64,000 nucleotides of DNA from Tardiphaga sp. (GCA_030147505.1 JASBVG010000025.1:1-64000), one strand, 5' to 3'. Numbered from the stretch's first letter, positions 8,062-17,520 are shown. Numbers and translations: made by a program. Notes: generated by a model not told the origin, from the sequence alone.

Positions 8062-8568
8062 TCAGACCGCGATCTTCGCCGCCAGCGCGCGAAAGCGCTC
8101 CAGCTGATCCTGCTTCAGCGCCCTCGTCTCGTCGCGGCCGACAAAGACCTTGAACATGACGCCGCCATCGACATTCAGGAAGGCGACGAAGGCTGAGGAC
8201 TTGCCCATGAACGGCCGCTCTACGAACGCAATACCGCCACACCGTTCATGCCGCAAATGGCCATGTAGCCCCTTTGGGTCAGTCAAATTATAGTAGCCGT
8301 GACCGAGTTTTCCGGGCGACAGCGGCGCGGTGGTTTCGAAGATGCCGTCGTCGGTATGGACGATCAACGTCACCTCGCCCCATTCGGCGATGTCCTGCAT
8401 CGCCGAAACGAAGGCATCCGCGCCACCACCGATCTTCACCATCTCACGCGGCAGCGCCTCGATCACCGCACGCGGCGTGACGCCGCGCTCGTGTGCCACG
8501 GTCTCGACCACGGCGCCAGGGTTCTCCGCCATATGGGCTCTGAGAGCGGCGAGATCAGTATTCGACAT
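8062..8568 (-). CDS. hutX: Heme utilization cytosolic carrier protein HutX
   Basis: 168-residue cytoplasmic protein of the HutX/HugX family, which binds heme after import and hands it to degrading enzymes. Recognised by the GVTPRAVIEALPREM opening, the HTDDGIFETTAPLSPG core and the AFVAFLNVDGGVMFKVFVGR C-terminal block. The start is supported by GGAGCCGATC. It follows the IsdG-type monooxygenase gene by 36 bp and belongs to the hmu cluster. Iron- or heme-responsive control is expected from context only. Confidence 0.85.
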   Translation of the reverse strand: MSNTDLAALRAHMAENPGAVVETVAHERGVTPRAVIEALPREMVKIGGGADAFVSAMQDIAEWGEVTLIVHTDDGIFETTAPLSPGKLGHGYYNLTDPKGLHGHLRHERCGGIAFVERPFMGKSSAFVAFLNVDGGVMFKVFVGRDETRALKQDQLERFRALAAKIAV

Positions 8569-8604
8569 GATCGGCTCCGTGATCGATCGTGACGGTCATC
8601 GCAA

Positions 8605-8940
8605 TCAGGCTGCGTTCTGGTTGCGCTCGGTCTGGATCACCTCGAAGCCTTCGAACTTCGGATGACCGAGATAGAGGCTGGCGCCTTCCGACTTGTTGTC
8701 GGCGCGCGCATGCGCCTTGCGGAATTGTTCGGACTTCGTCCAGTTCTCGAAGTCCGCCTTTGCGGCCCAGACGGTGTGCGAGGAATACAGCGTATGATCC
8801 TCAGCCGCCGGGCCCTTCAGCAGATGGAATTCGACGAAGCCAGGAAGCTCACTGAGATAGGATTCACGGCTCGCCCAGATATTCTCGAAGGCAGCTTCGG
8901 ATCCGGTTTTGACCTGAAAGCGGTTCATCGCGATAAACAT
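8605..8940 (-). CDS. IsdG/HmuQ-type heme-degrading monooxygenase
   Basis: 111-residue ferredoxin-like-fold protein of the antibiotic biosynthesis monooxygenase superfamily. The Asn-Trp-His triad that defines IsdG-type heme oxygenases is present at N6, W67 and H77, with the usual spacing, in the motifs AMNRF, FENWTKSEQF and KAHA. The expected role is oxidative opening of heme to release iron in the cytoplasm, as described for HmuQ/HmuD of Bradyrhizobium. The start at 8940 has AAGGAATACCTC upstream; the frame extends to 9000 without support. Located between the heme receptor gene and hutX, all on the minus strand. Confidence 0.85.
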   Translation of the reverse strand: MFIAMNRFQVKTGSEAAFENIWASRESYLSELPGFVEFHLLKGPAAEDHTLYSSHTVWAAKADFENWTKSEQFRKAHARADNKSEGASLYLGHPKFEGFEVIQTERNQNAA

Positions 8941-9038
8941 GAGGTATTCCTTTTCTTGTGAGCGCGGAGCCCGATCATAAACGAAATCGCGCCCGGACAT
9001 GAGCGCGATTTCCTCGGAGACACTTTGATCTACGATAG

Positions 9039-11405
9039 CTATGCGCCGCCGAAATGGATCTTCAGGCCGCCTTTGTAGACGATGCCGGGCCCCGGGCTGG
9101 TCCAGAGAACGTCGTTCTGCGTCGTGCCGTCCGCACTCGCGCCCGGAATGGCATAGGGGCGATAGTACTTGTTCAGGATGTTATCGACGCCGAAATTGAG
9201 GGTAATGTCCGGTGTCGGCTGATAGGCCACGTAGAGATTGACCAGATCGTAGGAGGTCGACGGCACATAGCCGACCGGAATATCGGTGATTGCGCCGACA
9301 GAGGCCCACTGAGCCGAGATGATCAGCTTGCGATCAAGCAAGCGAAGACCGCCGGTCGTCGTGACTTTGCGAGGCTGGATCGTCGCCAGACCGACATTGG
9401 TATCCGCATTCTTGCCGCGTTGAAGCGTGGCACCGACACCCAGGAACCAATCGCCTGCATCATACGATGTTTCGGCTTCAAAGCCCTCGATCTTTGCCGA
9501 TGCGATGTTCTGGTACTGGTAGAACTGACTGAATCGCCCCGGGATTGGGAAACCCATGAATGTCAGCGGCGAGGCGACCGGCGTCGAAGCAACCAGATCG
9601 ATATAGTTGTCGACGTCATTGCGGAAGACGTTGAACTTTGCACGGAGGCTATCGCCGGCTTTGAAGACGCCGTCGTACTTGAGGTTGACACCGACTTCCT
9701 TGTTCTTACCGACCTCGGCACGCAGGTTCGGATTCGGCAGGAAGCAGAATAGACCCGAGGTGCCGTCGGCACAATTGAACAGGGTCGGACCACCACCTGT
9801 GGCATGACCGCCCGCAATCAGCGTCTCGGTGATCGACGGCGCGCGATAGCCTTCCGCATAGCTGACATAGGGCGTGAATCCGGCAACGGGCGTAACGCCG
9901 ACGGTGATCTTCGGCGATAGGCGATCGCCACTCGACGACGTCGTTCCACCGATCCCCGTGCCCGACGAATTGAGCTCATAGTGATCGTAACGCAGTGCGC
10001 TGATCACTTCGAGCCAGCTCGAATAGTTGTTCTTCAGCTGGATAAAGCCGCCGCCGACGGTTCGCTCACCGCTTGGCGTGGTGATGTTGGAGTTACCTCG
10101 AGAATCCCAGGTCGAAACCTTGTCGTTGAATACGTCGAAACCGTATGTAACGGCGTTGCGCCATCCGCCGACGTCGAAACGCGACGTATTGTTGACGTCC
10201 ACACCGATCGTATCGAGCAGATATCCACGACGATCTCCGACACAGCCTGAGATGTTATTGCCGGGATTTGCCAGCGTACAAGTGCCAGAGCCCGCAGTGA
10301 TACGGTTGTTGTAAGTCTTGATCTGATCGTTGTCGGTGCGATTGCCGTACAATGTGGCACTCCAGTCGAACAACATATCGTCCGGCTTGGAGTACTTCCA
10401 CGTCATGGTGCCGGTATAGATCTTGGCTGTGGAGCCATAGACCGACGAGCCCGTAATCGCCGCAGCGGGGGCTGCCGTCGTGGTCGGACCGCGATTCATC
10501 TGACCGATATTGTACTGATAGTCTTGGAAGATACCGCCGAACTTGATCTCGTGGCCGTCGGCAGGACGAACCGTCAGCTTCAAGAGACCGGCGGCGATAT
10601 CGTTCCCCGTATTGCCGATTTCGGTGCCCTCACCGTCCTTGTAGTTGCCCTGCGTCCTGTAGACGGCGCCGCCGAACACATCCACGGTCGGATCGACACG
10701 CACACCGCCGAACACGGAGCCCATGCCGCGATTGTTGTTGGAGCCGTAGGAGCCCGACATATCGACGCCCCAGCGCTCACCGGGGCGCAAGACATCATTG
10801 ATATCTTTGGTGCGGAACGAGGCGACGCCGCCGATGGCGCCCGAGCCATAGATATTCGCGGTCGGACCGCGAGTGATATCGATGCCACCGATCAGTTCGG
10901 GATCGAGGAAGAAACTGCCATTCGCGTTGTGGCCGGAGCGCTGGTAATTCTGCCGCGCGCCATCGACAACAACGGCAACGCGACCGAAGTCTTGCAGACC
11001 GCGAATATTGATCGCCGTGGACGGATCGTCACCACGATCCTGCATCCAGACGCCAGGAACGTTATAGAAGAGCTGATTCAAACGGTTCGGCTGCTGGAGC
11101 TGGATCTGCTCCTGCGTCACCACGCTGACTGGAGCCAGCGCATCGATGGCGCGCTCCTGTGTCTTCGACGCGGTGACCGTGATCTCGTCCAGCGACTGTG
11201 TCGATCGGCCTGCCTGCGCACTGGCATTGGCGACCTGGGGAGGAAGCTGTGCCGCGGGTGCAACGGCAGCCCGCTTCTTCTTCGGCTTGCTCGGCTGGAC
11301 CGTCTCGACCGCCTGCGCCATCGCAACCTGCGCGCCAGCCATCCCCAAAACTACGACCGATACGCCAAGCAACAAGGCGCACTTCGTCCTGCCCGCGAGA
11401 GCCAT
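9039..11405 (-). CDS. hmuR: TonB-dependent heme/hemoglobin receptor HmuR
   Basis: 788-residue outer-membrane receptor. There is a signal peptide (about residues 1-31), a lysine/alanine/proline-rich linker, a TonB box DEITVTAS at 73-80, a plug domain from about 90 to 220 (SVVTQEQIQLQQPNRLNQL, DGARQNYQRSGH), and a 22-strand barrel ending in KIHFGGA. The heme-receptor motifs YRAP and NPNL are present, with a histidine between them (GGHATG), as in HmuR/HemR. It imports heme using TonB energy; exbBD-tonB are not in this window. First gene of the minus-strand heme unit, divergent from hemP-hmuTUV across a 252-bp region. Confidence 0.92.
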   Translation of the reverse strand: MALAGRTKCALLLGVSVVVLGMAGAQVAMAQAVETVQPSKPKKKRAAVAPAAQLPPQVANASAQAGRSTQSLDEITVTASKTQERAIDALAPVSVVTQEQIQLQQPNRLNQLFYNVPGVWMQDRGDDPSTAINIRGLQDFGRVAVVVDGARQNYQRSGHNANGSFFLDPELIGGIDITRGPTANIYGSGAIGGVASFRTKDINDVLRPGERWGVDMSGSYGSNNNRGMGSVFGGVRVDPTVDVFGGAVYRTQGNYKDGEGTEIGNTGNDIAAGLLKLTVRPADGHEIKFGGIFQDYQYNIGQMNRGPTTTAAPAAAITGSSVYGSTAKIYTGTMTWKYSKPDDMLFDWSATLYGNRTDNDQIKTYNNRITAGSGTCTLANPGNNISGCVGDRRGYLLDTIGVDVNNTSRFDVGGWRNAVTYGFDVFNDKVSTWDSRGNSNITTPSGERTVGGGFIQLKNNYSSWLEVISALRYDHYELNSSGTGIGGTTSSSGDRLSPKITVGVTPVAGFTPYVSYAEGYRAPSITETLIAGGHATGGGPTLFNCADGTSGLFCFLPNPNLRAEVGKNKEVGVNLKYDGVFKAGDSLRAKFNVFRNDVDNYIDLVASTPVASPLTFMGFPIPGRFSQFYQYQNIASAKIEGFEAETSYDAGDWFLGVGATLQRGKNADTNVGLATIQPRKVTTTGGLRLLDRKLIISAQWASVGAITDIPVGYVPSTSYDLVNLYVAYQPTPDITLNFGVDNILNKYYRPYAIPGASADGTTQNDVLWTSPGPGIVYKGGLKIHFGGA

Positions 11406-11564
11406 GACCTAATTCCCCAAGTGACAATGGAAATGCTTGGCTGGCTGACGCTGCGGAATGCTGCAGGCTTGCTGGCTCTCAATGCGACTCGGTGATCCCC
11501 CGCCACCAAATCGCCATTTTCGATTACGGGTCCGTAACGAACGGGTCAACTGACCCCGGCTCTC

Positions 11565-11581
11565 TTTACATTGATTATAGA
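11565..11581. promoter_or_regulatory. Weak candidate iron-control element in the hmu intergenic region
   Basis: TTTACATTGATTATAGA lies between hmuR and hemP. It agrees at about 12 of 17 positions with an Irr/iron-control-element type palindrome (TTTAGAATAATTCTAAA, as I recall it from rhizobia). The dyad is imperfect. Heme genes of this group are commonly Irr targets, which is the main reason to flag it. Confidence 0.25.
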
Positions 11582-11657
11582 CTGCAACGCTTGGCGATGC
11601 CGGCTGCCGAAACCTATAACCGTATGACGAATTTCATCGACCAGGCAGATTGACACG

Positions 11658-11852
11658 ATGGACACGGGTTCTCACGACGGCCGCAATGCCGCGGGCACCA
11701 AGGCTCCGGCGCAGCGAAGCATCTTCGTGAACGGCGATCGGATGGACAGCAAGGAGCTGTTCGCCGACCAGCGCGAGCTGCTGATCACCCATGGCGAGGA
11801 CACCTATCGGCTGCGCCTGACCTTCCAGAACAAGCTGATCCTGACCAAATGA
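11658..11852 (+). CDS. hemP: Hemin uptake protein HemP
   Basis: 64-residue HemP-family protein. The conserved core is SIFVNGDRMDSKELFADQRE followed by LITHGEDTYRLRLTFQNKLI and a final ILTK. HemP proteins accompany heme transport genes; in some bacteria HemP has been linked to activating heme receptor expression, but its mechanism here is not established. It overlaps hmuT by 4 bp (ATGA), so the two are probably translationally coupled. It heads the plus-strand hemP-hmuTUV unit. Confidence 0.9.
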   Translation: MDTGSHDGRNAAGTKAPAQRSIFVNGDRMDSKELFADQRELLITHGEDTYRLRLTFQNKLILTK

Positions 11853-12829
11853 CCCCCGCTGCGACAGCCCGCCGCGGCACTTTGATCCGCGCTTTGCAAT
11901 GCGCCGCGTTGAGCGGCTGCCTCGCCCTTTCCGCCGCTGCGGCGGCCGAGGACGTGGTCATTCACGACGCCCGTGGGCGCGACGTCGCCATCGGCCATCC
12001 GACCCGCATCGTTTCGGTCGGCGGCGCGATCACCGAAATTCTTTACGCTCTGGGGGCTGAAGACCGGATCGTCGCCATCGATACAACCAGCCTCTATCCG
12101 CGCAGGGCGATGTCCGACAAGCCCAATGTCGGCTATATGCGTCAGCTGTCGTCGGAGGGCGTGCTCGGCCTCAATCCGCAGCTGGTGCTGGCCATTGCAG
12201 GCGCTGGCCCGAAGGAAACGATCGACGTCATTGATGCGGCCAAGGTTCCTCTGATCCTGGTCCCGGACTCCTATTCGGAGACCGGCATGATCGAGAAAAT
12301 CCGCATGGTTGCGAAAGTCGCCGGCCTTGAAATGCGCGGCGAATGCCTTGCCAAATCCGTCGAGGCCGACCTCGCCGGACTGCGTGACCTGCGCGCCAAG
12401 GTGAAGGCGCCGCCGCGAGTGATGTTCGTGATGTCCTTTCTCGACGGTCGCGCCATGGTGGCCGGACAAAAGACCGCCGCCAATGAGATCATCAAACTGG
12501 CCGGCGGCACCAATGTTGCGGATGGTTTCGACGGCTACAAGATCATGAGCGACGAGGCGATCGCGGCCGCGCGGCCCGATCACATCCTCGTCATGGATCG
12601 TGGCAAGGATTCGGTTCAGGCAGCCGCGATCTTCGCCAATCCTGCCTTCGCGCTGACGCCGGCGGCGAAGAGCAAGAGCTTTGTGGCCATGGACGGCCTC
12701 TATCTGCTCGGCTTCGGTCCACGTACCGCCGCCGCCGCGCGCGATCTGGCGCTCAAGATCGATCCTGCGCTATCGAGCGACGCCGCAGCATTCCAGCCGG
12801 CCTCACCGACCGTCGATTGCCGCCAGTGA
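11849..12829 (+). CDS. hmuT: Heme ABC transporter periplasmic binding protein HmuT
   Basis: 326-residue class III substrate-binding protein (PF01497-type fold: two lobes joined by one helix). A signal peptide ends near residue 33 (SAAAAAEDV). Core motifs are RIVSVGGAITEILYALGAED and GLNPQLVLAIAGAGP. It captures heme delivered by HmuR and passes it to HmuUV. It starts within hemP by a 4-bp overlap and stops one base before hmuU. Confidence 0.9.
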   Translation: MTPAATARRGTLIRALQCAALSGCLALSAAAAAEDVVIHDARGRDVAIGHPTRIVSVGGAITEILYALGAEDRIVAIDTTSLYPRRAMSDKPNVGYMRQLSSEGVLGLNPQLVLAIAGAGPKETIDVIDAAKVPLILVPDSYSETGMIEKIRMVAKVAGLEMRGECLAKSVEADLAGLRDLRAKVKAPPRVMFVMSFLDGRAMVAGQKTAANEIIKLAGGTNVADGFDGYKIMSDEAIAAARPDHILVMDRGKDSVQAAAIFANPAFALTPAAKSKSFVAMDGLYLLGFGPRTAAAARDLALKIDPALSSDAAAFQPASPTVDCRQ

Positions 12830-12830
12830 G

Positions 12831-13928
12831 ATGAGCCTCGCCAACGTCAAGCCGGACGTGTTCATCAGGACGAAAGGTCATGTCCGGCGTCCGCCAGCAT
12901 CGCTGGTCGTCAGCGGTCTCATCCTGTTCCTGTTGCTCGCCACCATGCTCGCAGCCACGGTCGGCGCCGCCGGGATTCCCTTGTCACGTCTGCCGGCCGC
13001 GCTTGGCCTTACGGCCCCCGGCCCCGGCGATACGTCGCACGCCCGCGATCAACTGATCCTCTGGTCGATCCGCCTGCCGCGTATTGCCGTGGCGGCAATG
13101 ATCGGCGGCATTCTCGGTGCGGCGGGCGCGATCATGCAGGGGCTGTTTCGCAATCCGCTGGCCGATCCGGCGCTGGTCGGCGTATCGAGCGGTGGCGCCT
13201 TTGCGGCTGCCGGCGCCATCATCATCAGCGACAGCCGCTTCGCTGCGCATATCCATTTCCTGCAGCCGGTGCTGTTGCCGCTTGCAGCCTTTCTCGGCTC
13301 GTTGCTGACCACCGTCATCCTCTATCGTATCGCCACGCGCAGCGGGCGGACATCAATCGCCATCTTCCTGCTCGCGGGCCTTGCCATCGCGGCTATCGCG
13401 AATGCCGGCATCGGTCTGCTCGTCTTCATCGCCGATGACCGCCAGCTCCGCGACATCACCTTCTGGCTGCTCGGTTCGCTCAGCGGCGCCACATGGAGCA
13501 AGGCGACGACGATCGTTCCCGTCTTTGTGCTTGCTTCGATTGCCATGATCTTCATCCATCGCGGTCTGGACGTGCTGATCCTCGGTGAGTCCGAGGCGTT
13601 TCACTCAGGCATCGATGTCGAGCGCCTCAAGCGCATCTGCATCGTCATCATTTCCGCAATGACCGGCGTCGCCGTTTCGGTGTGCGGCGTGGTTGGCTTC
13701 GTCGGCATCGTCGTGCCGCATCTGTTGCGACTGATGATCGGGCCCGGCCACAGGCTTTTGCTACCGGCATCGATTGCGCTCGGTGCAGTGATGCTGGTCG
13801 GTGCCGACACGCTGGCCCGCACCATCGTCGCGCCCGCGGAGATGCCAATCGGCATTCTGACCGCGGCGGTCGGTGCACCGGTTTTTCTGCTTATCCTGTT
13901 GCGTCAACGCGGACTGGTCGGCCTGTGA
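12831..13928 (+). CDS. hmuU: Heme ABC transporter permease HmuU
   Basis: 365-residue FecCD-type permease with about ten membrane segments. Diagnostic motifs are WSIRLPRIAVAAMIGGILG, GAIMQGLFRNPLADPALVG, FWLLGSLSGATW and GFVGIVVPHLLRLMIG. The start ATG at 12831 follows the hmuT stop by one base; upstream in-frame codons inside hmuT are not expected to be used. Overlaps hmuV by 4 bp. It forms the homodimeric channel for heme. Confidence 0.92.
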   Translation: MSLANVKPDVFIRTKGHVRRPPASLVVSGLILFLLLATMLAATVGAAGIPLSRLPAALGLTAPGPGDTSHARDQLILWSIRLPRIAVAAMIGGILGAAGAIMQGLFRNPLADPALVGVSSGGAFAAAGAIIISDSRFAAHIHFLQPVLLPLAAFLGSLLTTVILYRIATRSGRTSIAIFLLAGLAIAAIANAGIGLLVFIADDRQLRDITFWLLGSLSGATWSKATTIVPVFVLASIAMIFIHRGLDVLILGESEAFHSGIDVERLKRICIVIISAMTGVAVSVCGVVGFVGIVVPHLLRLMIGPGHRLLLPASIALGAVMLVGADTLARTIVAPAEMPIGILTAAVGAPVFLLILLRQRGLVGL

Positions 13929-14743
13929 CAGAGCTTCTCACAGCATCGGGCGTCTCCCTCTCGATCGGACGGGCGGCGTTACTTCGGCATGTCGATCTGT
14001 CGCTCAACGGCGGAGAGATGGTCGCCATTGTCGGCCCGAACGGCGCCGGCAAATCGACCTTGCTGCGCCTTTTATCAGCTGACCTGCACCCCACTCGCGG
14101 TAGCATTGTGCTGAAAGGACGAAACATCGAGGCGTGGTCGTCAGCCGACCTCGCCTTGCAACGCGCCATGCTATCGCAGCACGTCTCGGTCAGCTTTCCC
14201 TTTACGGTCGAGGAAGTCATTCGCATGGGGGCCGGCAATCGCCCGCACGCAGCGGTGCAGCAACTAATCGACGATGCGATCGCGGAAGTCGGGCTCGACG
14301 CATTCCGGCATCGCGAATTGCCGACAATGTCCGGCGGCGAACAGCAGCGCGCGCATTTCGCCCGCATCCTCGTACAACTCGCCTGCGGCGAGGCCGCCTG
14401 CGGCCCCGGTGTGCTGATGCTTGATGAACCGACATCGAGCCTCGATCTGCGTCACCAGATTGCACTGGTGGAGACATCGAAGCAGCGCGCACGCAATGGC
14501 ACGGCGGTGATCGCCGTGCTGCACGATCTCAATCTCGCCATCCGCTTTGCCGATCGCATCATCGTCATGTGTGACGGCGCTGTCGCCGCCGAGGGAACAC
14601 CGCGCGAGACGATCACCAGCGATATTCTCCGGCGCGTGTTCCATATCGATGTACCAGTTGCGAATTCGGAACACGGGATACCCTATCTACTGCCACAAGC
14701 AATGCGCGCGGCCAGAGATCCGCCCTTCCCGATGGTTGACTGA
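13925..14743 (+). CDS. hmuV: Heme ABC transporter ATP-binding protein HmuV
   Basis: 272-residue ATPase. Walker A is GPNGAGKSTLLRLLS, signature MSGGEQQRAHFARIL, Walker B GVLMLDEPTSSLD, and H-loop VIAVLHDLN. The short insertion between signature and Walker B (ACGEAACGPG) is typical of HmuV. The start is a GTG at 13925 that overlaps the hmuU stop in a GTGA junction. It drives heme import through HmuU. Confidence 0.92.
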   Translation: MTELLTASGVSLSIGRAALLRHVDLSLNGGEMVAIVGPNGAGKSTLLRLLSADLHPTRGSIVLKGRNIEAWSSADLALQRAMLSQHVSVSFPFTVEEVIRMGAGNRPHAAVQQLIDDAIAEVGLDAFRHRELPTMSGGEQQRAHFARILVQLACGEAACGPGVLMLDEPTSSLDLRHQIALVETSKQRARNGTAVIAVLHDLNLAIRFADRIIVMCDGAVAAEGTPRETITSDILRRVFHIDVPVANSEHGIPYLLPQAMRAARDPPFPMVD

Positions 14744-14878
14744 GCCGCTGGAGGGCAGATGATCACGTCGGGCATGCATGCGGGCACCAAGATGCTCGCG
14801 GGAACTCTGCCTTATTGATGAACTCCCGATGAATTCATGCATTGCCCTCCTGTCGCAACAACCACGGAGGTTCCCCCC

Positions 14879-15244
14879 ATGGGATATGCACGCAGGTCAA
14901 CTGCATTGGTGGTCGAGAATGATGAGGCACAACGCACACTCGTCACCCTGTTGCTGGAAGAAAGCGAGATGGATGTCATCGAATGCGAGAGCGCGGAAGC
15001 CGCCGTTCTCGTGCTCGAAGAGTCCGGAGACAATGTCTCGATGGTGTTCACCGACGTCGAGCTTGCAGGCATGATGGACGGTGTCGAACTCGCCTGCCTT
15101 GCCAAGCAACGCTATCCCGATTTGAAGGTCGTCGTCACATCCGGAGCCCCGCGTGTCCGCCGGCTACCGGATGGCACATTGTTCATGGCAAAACCCTGGA
15201 GTCCGATCGACATATTGCGGGTTGCCGAACAGGCGCTCCACTAA
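14879..15244 (+). CDS. Single-domain response regulator (receiver only)
   Basis: 121-residue CheY/FixJ-like receiver with no output domain. Acidic pocket E13/N14/D15, phospho-acceptor D59 in VFTDVEL, a switch Ser/Thr in VVVTSGAP, and the conserved Lys in MAKPWSP. GGAGG lies nine bases before the ATG. It stands alone between the heme operon and an FAD protein with no histidine kinase nearby, so its partner is unknown. Candidate hairpin at 15264-15290 follows. Confidence 0.88.
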   Translation: MGYARRSTALVVENDEAQRTLVTLLLEESEMDVIECESAEAAVLVLEESGDNVSMVFTDVELAGMMDGVELACLAKQRYPDLKVVVTSGAPRVRRLPDGTLFMAKPWSPIDILRVAEQALH

Positions 15245-15263
15245 AGTCAGCGAGTTAGACACA

Positions 15264-15290
15264 CCGCACGATTGCAATTGAGTCGTGCGG
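15264..15290 (+). terminator. Candidate hairpin terminator after the receiver gene
   Basis: CCGCACGA / TCGTGCGG, 8-bp perfect arms with an 11-nt loop, starts 20 bp after the stop of the receiver gene. No T-run follows on the plus strand, so intrinsic termination is uncertain. Confidence 0.4.
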
Positions 15291-15381
15291 AGGGGTTGCG
15301 CTGAGCTGTGGCAGCGTGGAATAAATCAGTCGGTTTCACGCCGTTTACGAGCCGATCATTCTCTCGCAACCCTCCAGCTCG

Positions 15382-16740
15382 ATGATCTCAAATTCTCCCA
15401 AGCGGCGGCGCGTAGCCATCGTCGGCGGCGGCGTGGCCGGCTCCCTCGCAGCCATCGCGCTTGCGAAATTGCCACAGATCGAATCGATTGCGGTCTTTGA
15501 TCGCGTCGGCGCATTCGGCCGAGGCCTCGCTTATTCGGCAAAGTCGCCGTGGCATCGCATCAATGTGCCAGCTTACAAAATGGGCGGCGTTGGTGCCGAA
15601 GACACCGAAGGTTTTGCCGATTGGCTCGCCGCGACCGGGCAATCCGATTGGCGCGACTATTCTGATTCCTTCGTCCCACGCTGGGTCTATGGTGATTACA
15701 TCGCTGCTCAACTATCGAAGATCGCCGCAAGCGGCCGTGCAATCATGCATACCGATGTCATCAAGCATATCGAGCGCACACAATCCGACTATCAACTGAC
15801 GTCGGGCCAATGCTGGACATTCGATATCGTCTTCCTCTGCCTCGGCAATCCATCGCCCTCGCCGTTTCCAGGCATCGAGTCCACGCCACGCTCCATCACC
15901 GATGTCTGGGCAACCGGCGCACTCGATCCTATCCGATCACATGACCGAGTGCTGGTGATTGGCACCGGCGCGACAGCCGTCGATGTGGTGATCGACCTTC
16001 ATCGCCGCGGCCTGCAGCAACCGATCACCATGATCTCGCGCCGTGGATTACTGCCTCTCATCGACGCACCGGCGCAGACCGATCCTGCCCCGCTGGAGCA
16101 CTGGTCGGAGCCAACCGCCCGCGGCATCTTCGCGACCTTGCTCGAGGATACACGCCACAAGATGGCGGCAGGCATTCCCTGGCAGACCTCGGTGGATACA
16201 TTCCGCCTGCAGATCGCCCGACTCTGGACCGATGCATCGCGGACCGAACGGGAAAGATTCTCGCGCCACCTCCGCGCCATCTGGCTCGTGCATCGACACC
16301 GGCTAGCGCCCGACGTGGCTCAATCACTTGACAAGCTGCAGAGCGAGCGCAGCCTTGATGTGCTCGCCGGCCGGATCGTCAGCGCCAAGGCCAGGCCGGC
16401 AGGCTACAATGTCACGATCCATCGACGCGGTGGAACGGCCATGCAGATGACCGCCGACTGGATCCTGAACTGCACCGGCCCCGAAGAGCGCTACGACCGG
16501 ATCGAGAATCCGCTCGTCCAATCGATGCTCGCTTCCGGCATCGCACGGCGAGGTAACAACGGCCTCGGGCTGGATGTCGATGACACGTGCCGGATCGTGG
16601 ATCGCTCCGGAACCGTTCAGACGGGTCTCTACGCTATCGGGCATGCGACCCGCGGCGCATTCTGGGAAGTGACGGCGGCGACCAATATCCGCCAGCAGAT
16701 CCTCAACGTCGTCGACATGCTGAAGACGACGAGCAGCTAG
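15382..16740 (+). CDS. FAD/NAD(P)-binding protein (NAD_binding_9 / YdhS-like)
   Basis: 452-residue flavoprotein. An N-terminal dinucleotide fold, RVAIVGGGVAGSLAAIALAK, begins at about residue 10. A second fold, VLVIGTGATAVDVVIDLHRR, begins at about residue 188. The HRINVPAYKMGG segment and the C-terminal TGLYAIGHATRGAFWEVTAA block match the FAD-NAD(P)-binding family often annotated as hydroxyacylglutathione-hydrolase-like or YdhS. Substrate unknown. It is convergent with the molybdenum-hydroxylase/ABC operon (6 bp between stops), so it is probably a separate transcript. No good ribosome-binding site is visible at 15382. Confidence 0.7.
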   Translation: MISNSPKRRRVAIVGGGVAGSLAAIALAKLPQIESIAVFDRVGAFGRGLAYSAKSPWHRINVPAYKMGGVGAEDTEGFADWLAATGQSDWRDYSDSFVPRWVYGDYIAAQLSKIAASGRAIMHTDVIKHIERTQSDYQLTSGQCWTFDIVFLCLGNPSPSPFPGIESTPRSITDVWATGALDPIRSHDRVLVIGTGATAVDVVIDLHRRGLQQPITMISRRGLLPLIDAPAQTDPAPLEHWSEPTARGIFATLLEDTRHKMAAGIPWQTSVDTFRLQIARLWTDASRTERERFSRHLRAIWLVHRHRLAPDVAQSLDKLQSERSLDVLAGRIVSAKARPAGYNVTIHRRGGTAMQMTADWILNCTGPEERYDRIENPLVQSMLASGIARRGNNGLGLDVDDTCRIVDRSGTVQTGLYAIGHATRGAFWEVTAATNIRQQILNVVDMLKTTSS

Positions 16741-16746
16741 TTCTTC

Positions 16747-17520
16747 TCAGGCCTTTTGCCAAGGCACGATGAGGCGCTCCAGCATGTTGAAGCCGGCATT
16801 GAGCAGGAAGCCGATGATCGCGATAACGAACAGACCGACATACATGGTCTGGACATCGAACAGCTCCCAGGCATTCCAGATCATATAGCCAAGGCCACTC
16901 TTGGCGCCCACCATCTCGGCGATGGCGATCAGTACGAGACCCATGCCCGCACCAAGCTTCACGCCGGTCATGATCAGCGGCAACGCACCAGGCAGCGCCA
17001 CCGTGCGGAACATGTTGAACCGGCTGGCGCCGAAATTGCGGCCGACATCGAGAAAGATCGGTGCGATCTGACGCACACCAGCGGCCGTATTGATGACCAC
17101 CGGATAGAACACGCCGATCGCAACCATAGCAATCTTCGAACTCTCGCCGAGCCCGAAGATCAGCAGGATCAATGGTAACAGCGAGCTCTTCGGAATCGGA
17201 TAGGTCGCCGAGATCAGCGGATCGAGCGCAGCACGCACCGGTCGATACAGTCCGATCACGAGACCGATTACGATCGCTGGGACACAGCCGACGACAAATC
17301 CGACCACGAGACGATAGAGACTGGCGCCGAGATGTCGCCACAAGTCACCCGCCCCGATCATTTCAATCAGATGCTTGATCACATTCGAAGGCGCGGGAAA
17401 GAACCTGACATCGACGATTGCGGTGCGCGCACAGATTTCCCACAGGCCGAGCAAGATCAGCGGCGAGAGCACGCCGATGACGCGATCGCTCACAAGTGGC
17501 CTGGATTGCAACGCACTCAT
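16747..17520 (-). CDS. ABC transporter permease, SsuC/TauC type
   Basis: 257-residue inner-membrane permease with about six hydrophobic segments and the binding-protein-dependent transport motif near the middle (GVRQIAPIFLDVGRNFGASR, then MFRTVALPGALPLIMTGVK). The N-terminal LGLWEICARTAIVDVRFFPAP is typical of nitrate/sulfonate/taurine permeases. Last gene of the seven-gene operon; it overlaps the ATPase gene by 4 bp. Substrate is predicted to be the compound processed by the upstream hydroxylase and amidohydrolase. Confidence 0.88.
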   Translation of the reverse strand: MSALQSRPLVSDRVIGVLSPLILLGLWEICARTAIVDVRFFPAPSNVIKHLIEMIGAGDLWRHLGASLYRLVVGFVVGCVPAIVIGLVIGLYRPVRAALDPLISATYPIPKSSLLPLILLIFGLGESSKIAMVAIGVFYPVVINTAAGVRQIAPIFLDVGRNFGASRFNMFRTVALPGALPLIMTGVKLGAGMGLVLIAIAEMVGAKSGLGYMIWNAWELFDVQTMYVGLFVIAIIGFLLNAGFNMLERLIVPWQKA

